Shown here: positions 1 to 6,956 of the stretch, piece by piece | Layout of the letters: each line of letters starts with the position of its first letter | Numbering within the stretch: position 1 is the first letter of the stretch | Source: Candidatus Sordicultor aquaticus | GTDB lineage: Bacteria; Atribacterota; Atribacteria; Atribacterales; Caldatribacteriaceae | DNA length: 8,125 nt | Assembly: GCA_018056825.1 (NCBI GenBank) | Contig: JAGPEW010000027.1 | Span: 1 to 8,125, forward strand | Direction of reading: 5' to 3' | The notes under the pieces: model-generated | Database searches by the model: none | Seen by the model: the letters and a program-made list of their open reading frames with translations, nothing else | Told to the model about the DNA's origin: nothing | Made by a program: the position numbers and the translations under genes

Positions 1-60
1 GGGAAAAACTCCACCAGTACGCTGGGAACAATCGTCCCAGCGTGCCTACGGCAGTTCTAA
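1..60 (+). CDS. Possible C-terminal tail of a TnpB-like (IS200/IS605 OrfB) protein, partial
   Basis: Reading from base 1, an open frame enters from the left edge and ends at TAA (58-60), giving GKNSTSTLGTIVPACLRQF. What I see is only 19 codons. What I infer is that the STLGT...AC pattern resembles the variable tail that follows the catalytic domain in many TnpB proteins, where STxGT followed by ACG is common. No catalytic residues fall inside the window. The folded RNA and hairpin that overlap and follow this frame fit the right end of an IS605-type element, where the guide RNA overlaps the end of tnpB. The other two plus frames are also open for a short distance (stops at 65 and 82), so the frame choice is not proven. 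Alternatives are the end of an unrelated gene or non-coding sequence. Confidence is low to moderate. Confidence 0.35.
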   Translation, partial: GKNSTSTLGTIVPACLRQF

Positions 61-75
61 TTTGTAGGGGAGTTT
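6..75 (+). ncRNA. Compact three-helix structured RNA, possible omega-RNA-like segment of an IS605-type right end
   Basis: Three helices can be read directly. P1 pairs 6-12 (AAACTCC) with 69-75 (GGAGTTT). P2 pairs 19-27 (ACGCTGGGA) with 35-43 (TCCCAGCGT) around a 7-base loop and can extend by two pairs, one of them a wobble. P3 pairs 45-49 (CCTAC) with 64-68 (GTAGG). P3 ends exactly where the 3' arm of P1 begins, so P1 and P3 could stack coaxially, as in a three-way junction. The G+C of this stretch (a little over 50 percent) is higher than the operon. Overlap with a frame resembling a TnpB tail, and the terminator-like hairpin just beyond, suggest the 3' part of a transposon guide RNA. I do not recognise a named Rfam family, and the strand is inferred from the downstream T-tract. 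Confidence 0.4.
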
Positions 76-78
76 ACC

Positions 79-132
79 ACCACTGAGCTTTCCGTTTAGG
101 TTTAGCCACGCTCGGAAGGCTCAGTGGTTTTT
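79..132 (+). terminator. Long hairpin with T-tract, plus-strand intrinsic terminator or IS right-end hairpin
   Basis: Bases 79-94 (A plus CCACTGAGCTTTCCG) pair with 113-128 in a 16-bp stem that has a single G-U wobble and an 18-base loop (95-112). The 3' arm runs straight into TTTTTG (128-133) and a pyrimidine-rich stretch, so it would terminate transcription arriving from the left on the plus strand. On the minus strand the stem is preceded by A's and followed by TGGTAAACTCC, with no U-tract, so it is not a convincing terminator for the ribF operon. If the left end is an IS200/IS605 element, this could instead be the right-end hairpin recognised by the TnpA transposase. The two roles are not exclusive. 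Confidence 0.6.
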
Positions 133-164
133 GTTCTTCTATCTTTTAGTCTTTTTTTACTTGC

Positions 165-1091
165 TTATACTGCAGGCTGTTTTTCCTTGGTGTGTAAAGA
201 TTCCAAATCCCGCTCAATCTGATTTTGGAGCTCCGAAAGAGAGGGAAAAACCATTTCTTTTCTCACGAAAGCCTGAAATTCTATGAGTAACCTTTCTCCA
301 TAAAGTTCTCGAGAAATATCGGGGATGAAGACTTCCACCAATCGGCGAGGAGAGAAGTTCACCGTAGGCCTGTGACCCACATAAATCAAGGAGGGCTTTC
401 TTTCTCCTATTTCTCTTCCCGAAACCCAACCGGCATATACTCCGGATGCTGGAAGGAGCTTATAAGAGGGAGGATAAAAATTGGCTGTGGGAAACCCTAA
501 TTTTTTCCCTACTCCTTTACCCCGTCGAACTCGCCCCTGGAAGAAGAAAGAATAACCCAGTAAGTGATTAGAAGAGACTATATCACTGTTTTCCAAATGC
601 CATCTAATGCGAGAACTGGAGATTACCTTTTCCTTCTCTTTCAGAGAGTTAACTACCGTCACTTCTATCCCTTGAGAAGAAAGATAATTTTTCAAGAGCT
701 CAGCATCTCCTTGAGCCTGAAAACCGAAACGAAAATTTTCTCCTGCTACTACTCTCCGAGGTCTAATTATTTCTTTTATTAGAGCTAAAAAATCACAAGC
801 CCTCATTTCTCGAAAACTTTTATTAAAATGCACAAATTGCACCAGAGATTGAGGAAACAACTTTTGAATTAAGAAATACTTCTCCCGATAAGTGAGAATA
901 TGTTTAACTTCTCCGGAAGAAAGGAAGTTTCGAGGATGGGGATAAAAAGTAAAAATATGTAACTTGGTTTTCTCTTCCTGAGCTAAACGATAAGCCTCTC
1001 CCAACAAGTATTGATGACCGCGATGAACTCCATCGAAAAAACCCAAAGCTAAAACATTATTTTCCGCAGGTTGCATTCCTCTTTTCCACAT
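165..1091 (-). CDS. ribF: Bifunctional riboflavin kinase / FAD synthetase
   Basis: RibF converts riboflavin to FMN and then FMN to FAD in the cytoplasm, using ATP for both steps. The protein has 308 residues, the usual length. The N-terminal FAD synthetase (nucleotidyltransferase) domain shows GFFDGVHRGH at residues 17-26, YPHP at 50-53, GENFRFG at 117-123 and SSSRIR at 158-163. The C-terminal flavokinase domain begins near 180 with GKGVGKKLGFPTANF, which holds the GFPTAN nucleotide/flavin motif at 199-204. It continues with GVYAGWV and a late ELYGERLLIEF segment. The ATG at 1091 is preferred over the ATG five codons later because TTAGGAG (1099-1105) lies 7 bases upstream. The gene starts 2 bases after the truB stop, the common truB-ribF pairing. 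The stop is TAA. The family is certain from the motifs. Confidence 0.96.
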   Translation of the reverse strand: MWKRGMQPAENNVLALGFFDGVHRGHQYLLGEAYRLAQEEKTKLHIFTFYPHPRNFLSSGEVKHILTYREKYFLIQKLFPQSLVQFVHFNKSFREMRACDFLALIKEIIRPRRVVAGENFRFGFQAQGDAELLKNYLSSQGIEVTVVNSLKEKEKVISSSRIRWHLENSDIVSSNHLLGYSFFFQGRVRRGKGVGKKLGFPTANFYPPSYKLLPASGVYAGWVSGREIGERKPSLIYVGHRPTVNFSPRRLVEVFIPDISRELYGERLLIEFQAFVRKEMVFPSLSELQNQIERDLESLHTKEKQPAV

Positions 1092-1093
1092 CT

Positions 1094-1966
1094 TTATTCT
1101 CCTAAAATTATCCGAGGTCGTAGCTCTCCACTATCTTCTATCCAGCCCAACCCTAAAAATCCGTCTTTCTCATATATTTTAACCCATTCTCTCTCAGGGG
1201 AAGGAAGAAATATAGACCCTCCTTGTTTCGCTTTTTTAGCTTCTTTTTCCTCTAAATAAACCGAGGAAATCCAGTATAAAGCCTGATCCGGGGGAATACT
1301 TTTGGAGAGAAGAAACTGCTTATCTATTTCTCTTTCCGTTATTTCTTCGCTATCCTCTAAAGAAAATTCTCCTATTTTTTCCCGGCGGAGAGAAAAAAGG
1401 TAAGCTCCCAAACCACTATCTTCCCCCCACTCCTGAGCTAAACTACGAATATAAGTTCCACTGGAGCAGCGAACTAAGATTTCCGCTCCTGGCCATTCTC
1501 CTTCTTCCCAAGACACTAACTCCAGGTCGTAAATATTCACTTCTTTCTCTTGAGGAGGAAGAGCTTTACCCTGGCGAGCATAACGATAGCGAGGTTTACC
1601 CTGGTATTTACTGGCAGAAAAAGGAGGCACCACTTGTTTTATTGTTCACCGATATTTGAGGAGGAGTTCTTTCCCTTCCTGAAGTGATAATTGCCCTCGT
1701 CGAACTTTTACTATTTTTCCGGTAACATCATAAGTATCGGTGGATATACCAAAACGGACTCCTGCTCGATAAACTTTATCTAGAGCCTGGAAAAAAGAAG
1801 CAAGACGCGTAGCTTTACCCCAACAAACTACCATTACTCCCCGAGCAAAAGGGTCGAGAGTTCCAGTATGTCCAACTTTTTCTCTGAGTATTTTCCCCAC
1901 TCGCTCGGTAATTTCAAAGGAAGTCATTCCTACTGGTTTATAAACATTCAGTATCCCGCCTGGCAC
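1094..1966 (-). pseudogene. truB: tRNA pseudouridine-55 synthase TruB, interrupted by an in-frame TGA
   Basis: TruB makes pseudouridine 55 in the T-loop of tRNAs. The frame runs 291 codons from GTG (1966) to TAA (1094), but codon 107 (1646-1648) is TGA. The upstream part holds the KPVGMTS start motif and GHTGTLDPFARG, with the catalytic Asp at residue 38. The downstream part continues in the same frame with TIKQVVPPFSASKYQG, YARQG, the RCSSGTYIRSLAQ motif, and a C-terminal PUA-like region ending near RPRIILGE. Aligned from memory with the family block R-G-x-I-x-Q-x-P-P-x-Y-S-A, the TGA sits on the conserved glycine, so one GGA-to-TGA change explains it. There is no frame change. The GTG start overlaps nrnA by 29 bases, with AAAGAGGT (1978-1985) upstream and a TAG further upstream in the same frame. 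It could be a sequencing error, a fresh nonsense mutation, or readthrough. Reinitiation at the GTG GTG near 1633 lacks a Shine-Dalgarno. Confidence 0.85.
1646..1648 (-). other. In-frame TGA codon inside truB (codon 107)
   Basis: The codons around it read AAA TAT CGG TGA ACA ATA AAA CAA, and the TruB frame is intact on both sides. The family has glycine at this place. A G-to-T change of a GGA codon is the simplest origin. No SECIS-like hairpin is evident right after it, and selenocysteine would not replace this glycine. A genetic code in which TGA means glycine is unlikely, because the other seven genes contain no internal TGA and rbfA needs TGA as a stop. Confidence 0.9.
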
Positions 1967-2978
1967 TATCTTTTTCTACCTCTTTAATAAGTGACGAAGA
2001 ATTGCTCAAAGATTTCCTCACCACATCTAAAACTTCTTCTTTTACTTGAGACAAATCACCCTGGATTCTGAAACCTGCTGCTTTATGATGCCCTCCTCCT
2101 CCAAAGTAATGAGCGATAGGTAAAACATCTTTCTCTCCTTGGGAGCGCAAACTCACTCTAAAACATCCCTCTTCTACCTCTTTAAAAAGAAGAGAAAGTT
2201 CCGCTCCTGGAATATAAAGTCCATAATCTACTATCCCTTCACTATCTTCTTCTTGGGCCCCACAGTCTGCAAAATCTTTCCGAGTCAAATAAATCACTGA
2301 AAATCGGAAATTTTCATCATAAAAAAGGTGGTCAAGCGCCCGACCTAGAAGCTTTAAGGCTTCCTTCCTCCGAAAGTGGAAAGCATAATGCATTATTTGA
2401 GCCAGAGATGCACCGGAGACAATTAAATCTTCTACTACCCGTAAAAGATGAGAATCCATATCCACAAACTGAAAACCACCGGTATCAGTTACAAAACCAG
2501 TCAGAAGATTAACCGCCATAGAAGAATTTATTTTTATCCCGGCTTCTTTTATTAATTCGTAAACTAAAAGTGCAGTAGAAGAAGAATTAGGAACCACCCA
2601 GTTTATGTTTCCAAAACAAGCATTATCAGGATGATGGTCTATATTCACAAGAAGGGAAGCTTTATTACACAGTTCTTCTAATTTTCCTAGCCTCTGAGGA
2701 TGGGAACAATCTAATACTATCACCACCTCAGGGTTAGAAGAAAAACTTAAAGAATAAAATTCTTGAGGAGTAAGCACTTCTTCTTTTCCAGGCAAAAATT
2801 GGTAAAAATAAGGCACTGTCCCATCTTGAACCATAAAAACTTCTTTTCCCTCGTCCTTTAACCAAAAAAACGTGGCCAGCATAGAACCTAATCCATCTCC
2901 ATCAATATTGCGGTGAGAAGTAATAACAAAACGATGGTGAGTGCGGAAAGCTTCAATTATCTCCTTTTTCTCTTTCAT
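1938..2978 (-). CDS. nrnA: DHH/DHHA1-family phosphoesterase, NrnA-type (nanoRNase / pAp phosphatase)
   Basis: Proteins of this type degrade 2-5 nt RNAs and often dephosphorylate 3'-phosphoadenosine 5'-phosphate, using Mn ions in the cytoplasm. At 346 residues it is slightly longer than the usual 310-330. Visible motifs are H22 and D26/D28 in SHRNIDGDGLGS, D90 in VLDCS, the signature DHH at 114-116, D165 in TDTGGFQF, and the C-terminal DHHA1 motif GGGGHHKAAGF at 293-303. All expected metal ligands are present. The first motif has Ile25 where the family usually has Pro (NPDGD). The ATG at 2978 lies inside the end of rbfA (26-base overlap) and has AAGGAAG just upstream. The last 29 bases overlap truB. 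An rbfA-nrnA-truB order is common in Gram-positive and deep-branching bacteria. Exact substrate preference cannot be read from sequence; cyclic-di-AMP hydrolysis is a less likely alternative without extra sensory domains. Confidence 0.92.
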   Translation of the reverse strand: MKEKKEIIEAFRTHHRFVITSHRNIDGDGLGSMLATFFWLKDEGKEVFMVQDGTVPYFYQFLPGKEEVLTPQEFYSLSFSSNPEVVIVLDCSHPQRLGKLEELCNKASLLVNIDHHPDNACFGNINWVVPNSSSTALLVYELIKEAGIKINSSMAVNLLTGFVTDTGGFQFVDMDSHLLRVVEDLIVSGASLAQIMHYAFHFRRKEALKLLGRALDHLFYDENFRFSVIYLTRKDFADCGAQEEDSEGIVDYGLYIPGAELSLLFKEVEEGCFRVSLRSQGEKDVLPIAHYFGGGGHHKAAGFRIQGDLSQVKEEVLDVVRKSLSNSSSLIKEVEKDSARRDTECL

Positions 2979-3318
2979 CTTCTTCCTTTTCTATCTGGTT
3001 TAGGAGCTCCACTACTTGAAAAGCTTTATCCAGAGTTTCGTCTTTTATAAAAGTAATTTCAGGCATAAATCTAATTCTCAAACGAAGAGCTAATTCACTT
3101 TTTATAAAACCAGTGGCTTTTTGCAGTGCTTGATACTTTTCCTCTCTCTCTTCTCCCGGAAAATCGATAAACACTTTGGCCTGCCGCAAATCCGGAGATA
3201 CCTTCACCTGGGTGATAGTGAATCGCTTGAGACGAGGGTCTCTCACCCGAGAAAGCAAAATAACCGATATCTCTCTCTTTATTAATTCCGCCACCCGCTC
3301 CACTCTTTGCTCTTTCAT
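2953..3318 (-). CDS. rbfA: 30S ribosome-binding factor A
   Basis: RbfA is a single KH-like domain protein that binds the 30S subunit during late maturation of 16S rRNA and supports growth in the cold. The 121 residues match the normal size. The family pattern is clear: RVERVAELIKREISVILLSRVRDPRL at the N-terminus, then ITQVKVSPDLRQAKVFIDF, ALQKATGFIKSELALRLRIRFMPEITFIKDETLD, and a charged tail. The ATG at 3318 follows an AGGTAAGG stretch. It is the only gene in the operon preceded by a real gap (36 bases after ylxP). Its TGA stop lies 26 bases inside nrnA. Reading through that TGA would add a long out-of-register tail unlike the family, which is good evidence that TGA is a normal stop here. 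Confidence 0.95.
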   Translation of the reverse strand: MKEQRVERVAELIKREISVILLSRVRDPRLKRFTITQVKVSPDLRQAKVFIDFPGEEREEKYQALQKATGFIKSELALRLRIRFMPEITFIKDETLDKAFQVVELLNQIEKEEDEREKGDN

Positions 3319-3354
3319 CGCCCTTACCTGTACTTTCCATTTATTTTCTTATCT

Positions 3355-3636
3355 TCAATAAATTTCTATGGTCAAATTAGTTATCTCTAAGCGGTCGTCT
3401 CCCTCCACAAACTGCACCACTTGTTGGAGAAGAGAATCCACACTTCGTTCATCATTCCCTACACAAGAGATCCCCAAGCTACTTTTCCTCCACTGGAAAT
3501 TAGTGGAAATTTCAATAACTGAAATGTTAAACCGATTTCGCAGTCTTTCTTTCAGAGAATTAACCACTCTTCTTCTATCTTTGAGAGAAAAACTCTCATT
3601 AATAAAGATATCAATTTGACAAACTCCTACTCTCAT
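3355..3636 (-). CDS. ylxP: YlxP-like DUF503 family protein
   Basis: This small protein of 93 residues belongs to the DUF503/YlxP family, often found next to infB and rbfA. A role in ribosome assembly or translation is suspected from that context but not firmly assigned. Visible hallmarks are the beta-strand start [12 protein letters not shown], the family motif SLKDRRRVVNSLKERLRNRFNISVIEIS, a W in NFQWRKSSLGISCVGND, and the C-terminal VDSLLQQVVQFVE. The ATG shares an ATGA with the infB stop (4-base overlap), implying translational coupling, and has only a weak purine-rich stretch upstream. The TGA stop is followed two codons later by TAA. I am sure of the family, not of the function. Confidence 0.9.
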   Translation of the reverse strand: MRVGVCQIDIFINESFSLKDRRRVVNSLKERLRNRFNISVIEISTNFQWRKSSLGISCVGNDERSVDSLLQQVVQFVEGDDRLEITNLTIEIY

Positions 3637-5561
3637 TTCTCTTCTTTAATGACATAAGCTTCTAATATATCCCCTTCTTGGAGATTTTCAAAGTTTTCTA
3701 AACCTATTCCACATTCATACCCTTGAGTTACTTCCTTTACATCCTCTTTAAATCTTCGCAAAGATGCAATTTTCACTCCTTCTTTTACTACTTCTTCTCC
3801 TCTCCAAACCCGCACCAATGCTCCTCGCTCTATTTTACCCTGAGTTACATAAGAGCCAGCCACTAACCCCACTCGAGGGATTTTAAATATGGCTCTAACT
3901 TCTACTCTACCAATTACCTCTTCCACTTTGCGAGGCTCTATTAATCCTTTAATAGCCTTTTCTATATCATCTATCACTTCATAGATAACTCGATAAAGTC
4001 TTACCTCGACCCCTTCTCTTTTGGCTATCTTAGCTGCCTCGCTTAATAATTTAACATTAAAGCCTATAACTATCCCCTGGGAAGCAGAAGCTAACATAAT
4101 ATCCGTTTCCGTGACGTTGCCCACTCCTTTATACAGGATATTAATTTTTACCTCTTCCCCCTCTAAGGAAGTAATAGTTTTTTCCAGAGCTTCCAGAGAC
4201 CCTTGAAAATCGGCTTTCAAAATTAGGTTGAGCTCTCGAGTTTTGCCTTCTTCCGGAGCCAATATCTCCTCTAAAGACATAGAGTAAGGCTGAGACTCCT
4301 TCAATAACTTTTCTTTTGCTCTATCTTTCCTCCGCTCAGCAATGAGATGAGCTACCCTTTCCTCACCGGTCACCATCAATTTAGTTCCAGCCAGAGGTAA
4401 TTCGGAAAAACCCACCACCTCCACAGGTGCAGAAGGATAAGCCTCCGAAACAGCTTTTCCTAAATCATTAAACAATGATTTTACTCTTCCCCAACTACTT
4501 CCTGCTACAAAATAATCTCCTACTTTTAGTATCCCCTCTTGAACAATAACAGTAGCCACCGGACCCTTACCCCGGTCTAGGCGAGATTCTATAACTACTC
4601 CCGTAGCATAGCCGGTATGCCGAGCCTGCAACCCCAAAAGGTCAGCTTGGAGGAGGATTAAATCTAAAAGATCAGAAATTCCCTTTTTCTGGAGAGCAGA
4701 AATGTTTACAAAAATAGTTTCTCCTCCCCATTCTTCAGGAATCAAGCCATATTCAGAAAGTTGTTGTTTTACTCTTTCTGGGTTAGCTCCTACTTTATCT
4801 ATTTTATTAATAGCTACAATGATGGGAACATTAGCCGCCTGAGCATGCTGAATAGCCTCTACTGTTTGGGGCATAACTCCATCATCAGCAGCCACTACCA
4901 AAACAGCAATGTCGGTAACCTGGGCTCCTCGAGCTCGCATAGCAGTAAATGCTTCGTGGCCAGGAGTATCTACAAAAGTAATTTTTCTCCCATTTATCTC
5001 TACCTGATAAGCACCAATTTTCTGAGTGATGCCACCAAATTCGCTCTCCGCCACTTGAGAGCTCCTAATAGCATCTAAAAGAGTAGTTTTACCATGGTCC
5101 ACATGGCCTAAAATAGTAACCACGGGAGGACGAGGATAAACCTCAGTATTAAGAGTCTCCATGGTTAACTCTTTTATATCCTTTTCCCATTTCACATACC
5201 AGCCTCGGGCTCTTGCCAATCTTTCCACTACCAGAGGAGGTAGGAAATCTTTGGGACTAAAAATCATGTTTAAATCAGCTAACTCTAATATCAGCTCTTC
5301 CGGTTCCTCATTAAATATCTTCGCCATTTCTCTTAAAGTGGGTAAAGATTTAAAACTCAAAGTCTTTTCTTGCTTTTTTCGAGCTTCTTCTTCCTTCTTT
5401 TTTTGATACTCTACTTCCTCCTGTAATAGCTCCACCAGCTCTTCATCAATGTTACTCATATGGTTCTTAACTTCAACTCCCAGTTCTTTAAGCAAATCAA
5501 CCACTTCTTTAGTGGGCATTCCTAAACTTTCTGCTACTTTATAGACTCTTATTTTAGACAT
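3633..5561 (-). CDS. infB: Translation initiation factor IF-2
   Basis: IF-2 is the GTPase that places initiator fMet-tRNA on the 30S subunit and promotes 50S joining. The 642 residues make it a short-form IF-2. An IF2_N helix bundle (about 1-50, [12 protein letters not shown]) is followed by a Lys/Glu-rich, likely coiled linker (50-70) and a second IF2_N-like segment (about 73-125). The G domain follows: G1 GHVDHGKTT 152-160, G2 GGITQ 176-180, G3 DTPGH 198-202, G4 NKID 252-255, G5 SAL near 288. Domains II, III and the tRNA-binding C-terminal domain complete the protein, with the usual GVGNVTETD and a [14 protein letters not shown] ending. The start at 5561 has a perfect AAGGAGGT at spacing 5. 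It overlaps ylxR by 8 bases and ylxP by 4. No long low-complexity N-terminal extension is present, unlike enterobacterial IF-2. The identification is certain. Confidence 0.98.
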   Translation of the reverse strand: MSKIRVYKVAESLGMPTKEVVDLLKELGVEVKNHMSNIDEELVELLQEEVEYQKKKEEEARKKQEKTLSFKSLPTLREMAKIFNEEPEELILELADLNMIFSPKDFLPPLVVERLARARGWYVKWEKDIKELTMETLNTEVYPRPPVVTILGHVDHGKTTLLDAIRSSQVAESEFGGITQKIGAYQVEINGRKITFVDTPGHEAFTAMRARGAQVTDIAVLVVAADDGVMPQTVEAIQHAQAANVPIIVAINKIDKVGANPERVKQQLSEYGLIPEEWGGETIFVNISALQKKGISDLLDLILLQADLLGLQARHTGYATGVVIESRLDRGKGPVATVIVQEGILKVGDYFVAGSSWGRVKSLFNDLGKAVSEAYPSAPVEVVGFSELPLAGTKLMVTGEERVAHLIAERRKDRAKEKLLKESQPYSMSLEEILAPEEGKTRELNLILKADFQGSLEALEKTITSLEGEEVKINILYKGVGNVTETDIMLASASQGIVIGFNVKLLSEAAKIAKREGVEVRLYRVIYEVIDDIEKAIKGLIEPRKVEEVIGRVEVRAIFKIPRVGLVAGSYVTQGKIERGALVRVWRGEEVVKEGVKIASLRRFKEDVKEVTQGYECGIGLENFENLQEGDILEAYVIKEEK

Positions 5562-5847
5562 TGTTTACCTCCTTCTCCTGGGATTCTACATAGCTACCCA
5601 ATACCTCCTTTAGTCTCTGGAGCTCTTCTGATTTTACTTCTGTCCGCAGAGCTTGAGACAGATTTTTAAGGTTCAACTTATCTATACATTCCCTGCGGGG
5701 ACAAAGATAGAATCCTCTACCTGCTTTTTTTCCTGTGGGGTCTAATTCAATCCCCTCTTCCCTTTTAACCAATCTAATCAAGGACTTTTTCTCTTTTCTC
5801 TCTCGACAACCAATGCAGGTTCTAATGGGAATCTTTTTACTCACCAT
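5554..5847 (-). CDS. ylxR: YlxR/RnpM family RNA-binding protein (RNase P modulator)
   Basis: YlxR is a small nucleic-acid-binding protein encoded between nusA and infB. In Bacillus subtilis it has been described as a modulator of RNase P (RnpM). With the ATG at 5847 the protein has 97 residues. It carries the signature [19 protein letters not shown] near the N-terminus, the [15 protein letters not shown] motif in the middle and a further CIDKLN. The TTG at 5868 would add seven residues, but the ATG is favoured because AAGGGGG (5854-5860) sits 6 bases upstream of it. The gene overlaps the nusA end by 11 bases and the infB start by 8. The ylxQ (L7Ae-like) gene that often follows is absent. The family call is secure; the RNase P role is by homology. 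Confidence 0.93.
   Translation of the reverse strand: MVSKKIPIRTCIGCRERKEKKSLIRLVKREEGIELDPTGKKAGRGFYLCPRRECIDKLNLKNLSQALRTEVKSEELQRLKEVLGSYVESQEKEVNNV
5567..5574 (-). promoter_or_regulatory. Perfect Shine-Dalgarno of infB
   Basis: AAGGAGGT, a full match to the anti-Shine-Dalgarno of bacterial 16S rRNA, lies 5 bases before the infB ATG and inside ylxR. It is the strongest ribosome-binding site in the operon, fitting high IF-2 demand. Confidence 0.75.
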
Positions 5848-6874
5848 CTTTTTCCCCCTTGATGTCAATTCGCCAACCCGTTACCCGAGCAGCCAAACGA
5901 GCATTTTGCCCATCTTTACCAATGGCTAAAGAAAGCTGATCCTGGGGGACAAAAACTCGAGCAGTATTAGTTGCCTCATCTAACTCTACTTTTGCCACAT
6001 GAGCAGGACTCAAAGCCTCAGCAATCAAAACTCGAGTGTCGCTACTCCACCTTATAATATCTATTTTCTCCCCCCTCAGCTCATCAGTTATATTTTTAAC
6101 TCGAGTGCCACGATTACCAATGCATGATCCTACTGGGTCTATTTTTTCACTTCGACTTTCTACTACTACCTTACTCCTTACTCCTGGCTCTCGAGCAATA
6201 GCCCTTATATCTACCAAACCATCATGAACCTCTGGAATTTCCAGCTCAAACAGCCTTCTCACCAAACCCGGATGAGTACGAGAAAGGACAATGCGAGAAC
6301 CTTTACTGGTTTTCTTCACTTCTACAATATAGAACTTCATCCTTCCTCCGGGTCGATAGTTCTCATTAGAAATTTGTTCATTAGAAGGAAGCAACCCTTC
6401 GGCTCTACCCAAATCCACAATGATATTATTTCCCTCTCTTTTAGAGATTATACCAGTAATAATTTCTCCTTCTCTTTCTATAAACTCAGCATAAACCAGA
6501 TCTCTTTCTGCTTCTTTTATCCTTTGCATTATCACCTGTTTAGCAGTTTGAGCAGCAATCCTCCCAAAATCTTGGGGAGTTACTTCTATTTCCACTACGT
6601 CTCCTACTTTAGCGTCAATTCCCAATCTTTTAGCATCTTTTTCCAATATTTCTGTAGCAGCATCTTTCAGCTTATCCACTACTGTTTTTCGAGCAAAAAC
6701 TTTTATGCTACCATCCTGAGGATCCAGGACTACTGAAACCCCCTTATGAGAGCTTTTAAAGCTCTTACGATAGGCAGAAAGAAGAGCTGCCTCAATGGCT
6801 TCCTGGAGCATCTCTCGAGGAATGCCTTTAGTTTTCTCTATTTGCTCAATAGCAGCAAAAAGTTCCTTACTCAT
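5837..6874 (-). CDS. nusA: Transcription termination/antitermination factor NusA
   Basis: NusA binds RNA polymerase and nascent RNA, and modulates pausing, intrinsic termination and rRNA antitermination. From the ATG at 6874 it has 345 residues, typical of Firmicutes-type NusA without the C-terminal acidic repeats of E. coli. The N-terminal polymerase-binding domain (about 1-125) contains [19 protein letters not shown]. The S1 domain follows (about 130-200, [23 protein letters not shown]), then KH1 with [11 protein letters not shown] and KH2 with [13 protein letters not shown]. The protein ends soon after [13 protein letters not shown]. The TTG at 6883 would add MGY, but the ATG gives the usual MSKEL start. 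The Shine-Dalgarno here is weak (TTGGG). It is the first gene of the operon, with a putative promoter and a leader hairpin upstream and no rimP before it. Confidence 0.97.
   Translation of the reverse strand: MSKELFAAIEQIEKTKGIPREMLQEAIEAALLSAYRKSFKSSHKGVSVVLDPQDGSIKVFARKTVVDKLKDAATEILEKDAKRLGIDAKVGDVVEIEVTPQDFGRIAAQTAKQVIMQRIKEAERDLVYAEFIEREGEIITGIISKREGNNIIVDLGRAEGLLPSNEQISNENYRPGGRMKFYIVEVKKTSKGSRIVLSRTHPGLVRRLFELEIPEVHDGLVDIRAIAREPGVRSKVVVESRSEKIDPVGSCIGNRGTRVKNITDELRGEKIDIIRWSSDTRVLIAEALSPAHVAKVELDEATNTARVFVPQDQLSLAIGKDGQNARLAARVTGWRIDIKGEKDGE
5854..5860 (-). promoter_or_regulatory. Shine-Dalgarno that decides the ylxR start
   Basis: AAGGGGG lies inside the 3' end of nusA, 6 bases before the ATG at 5847. 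The TTG at 5868 has no comparable site upstream, so the shorter YlxR is preferred. Placement inside nusA suggests translational coupling. Confidence 0.6.
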
Positions 6875-6920
6875 ATATCCCAACCCTAAAAAGGATTTTT
6901 AAACCTACCAAGAGTTTATA

Positions 6921-6956
6921 AATAAGAAAGAGTGGGGAAACCCACTCTTTCTTATT
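6921..6956 (-). promoter_or_regulatory. Perfect 16-bp hairpin in the nusA leader, possible attenuator
   Basis: AATAAGAAAGAGTGGG (6921-6936) and its exact reverse complement (6941-6956) flank a 4-base loop. Read on the minus strand the loop is TTTC and the 3' arm is pyrimidine-rich, running into CUUAUUUAU. That would act as a weak, terminator-like structure about 50 bases upstream of nusA. Read on the plus strand the loop is a GNRA tetraloop (GAAA), and the arm is followed by ATCACTTTT, so a plus-strand or bidirectional terminator left from a lost gene is also possible. Because NusA itself influences hairpin-dependent termination, autoregulation by attenuation is an attractive inference. Confidence 0.5.

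Noticed and set aside
79..128. Terminator of the nusA-ribF operon on the minus strand
   Set aside because: On the minus strand the hairpin is followed by TGGTAAACTCC without a U-tract; the T-tract is only on the plus side.
4..130. Known riboswitch or housekeeping RNA (cobalamin, TPP, SAM, c-di-GMP, tmRNA, 6S, SRP)
   Set aside because: Fragments such as CTGAG and GGGAA occur, but the conserved cores and their order for these classes are absent.
1094..1633. Independent 179-residue gene starting at GTG 1633
   Set aside because: It is the second half of TruB in the same frame as the upstream part. There is no Shine-Dalgarno before 1633, and the catalytic Asp lies in the first half.
1646..1648. 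Selenocysteine or a TGA-to-glycine genetic code
   Set aside because: No SECIS-like hairpin is evident after the TGA, and selenocysteine is not expected at a structural glycine. No intact gene here has an internal TGA, and rbfA requires TGA as a stop.
3095..3340. 81-residue minus-strand frame overlapping rbfA
   Set aside because: It lies in another frame of rbfA, shows no family pattern and would overlap nearly all of a well-recognised gene.
3319..3354. Extra promoter or gene in the ylxP-rbfA gap
   Set aside because: The gap has only 36 bases, with a ribosome-binding stretch and no promoter pair or hairpin that I can see.
5848..5868. Longer YlxR starting at TTG 5868
   Set aside because: The ATG at 5847 has a good Shine-Dalgarno at proper spacing, and the extra seven residues do not match the family start.
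6224..6736. 170-residue plus-strand frame opposite nusA
   Set aside because: It is the complement of nusA with low-complexity Phe/Ser/Ile-rich translation, as expected from a purine-rich coding strand. NusA is certain here.
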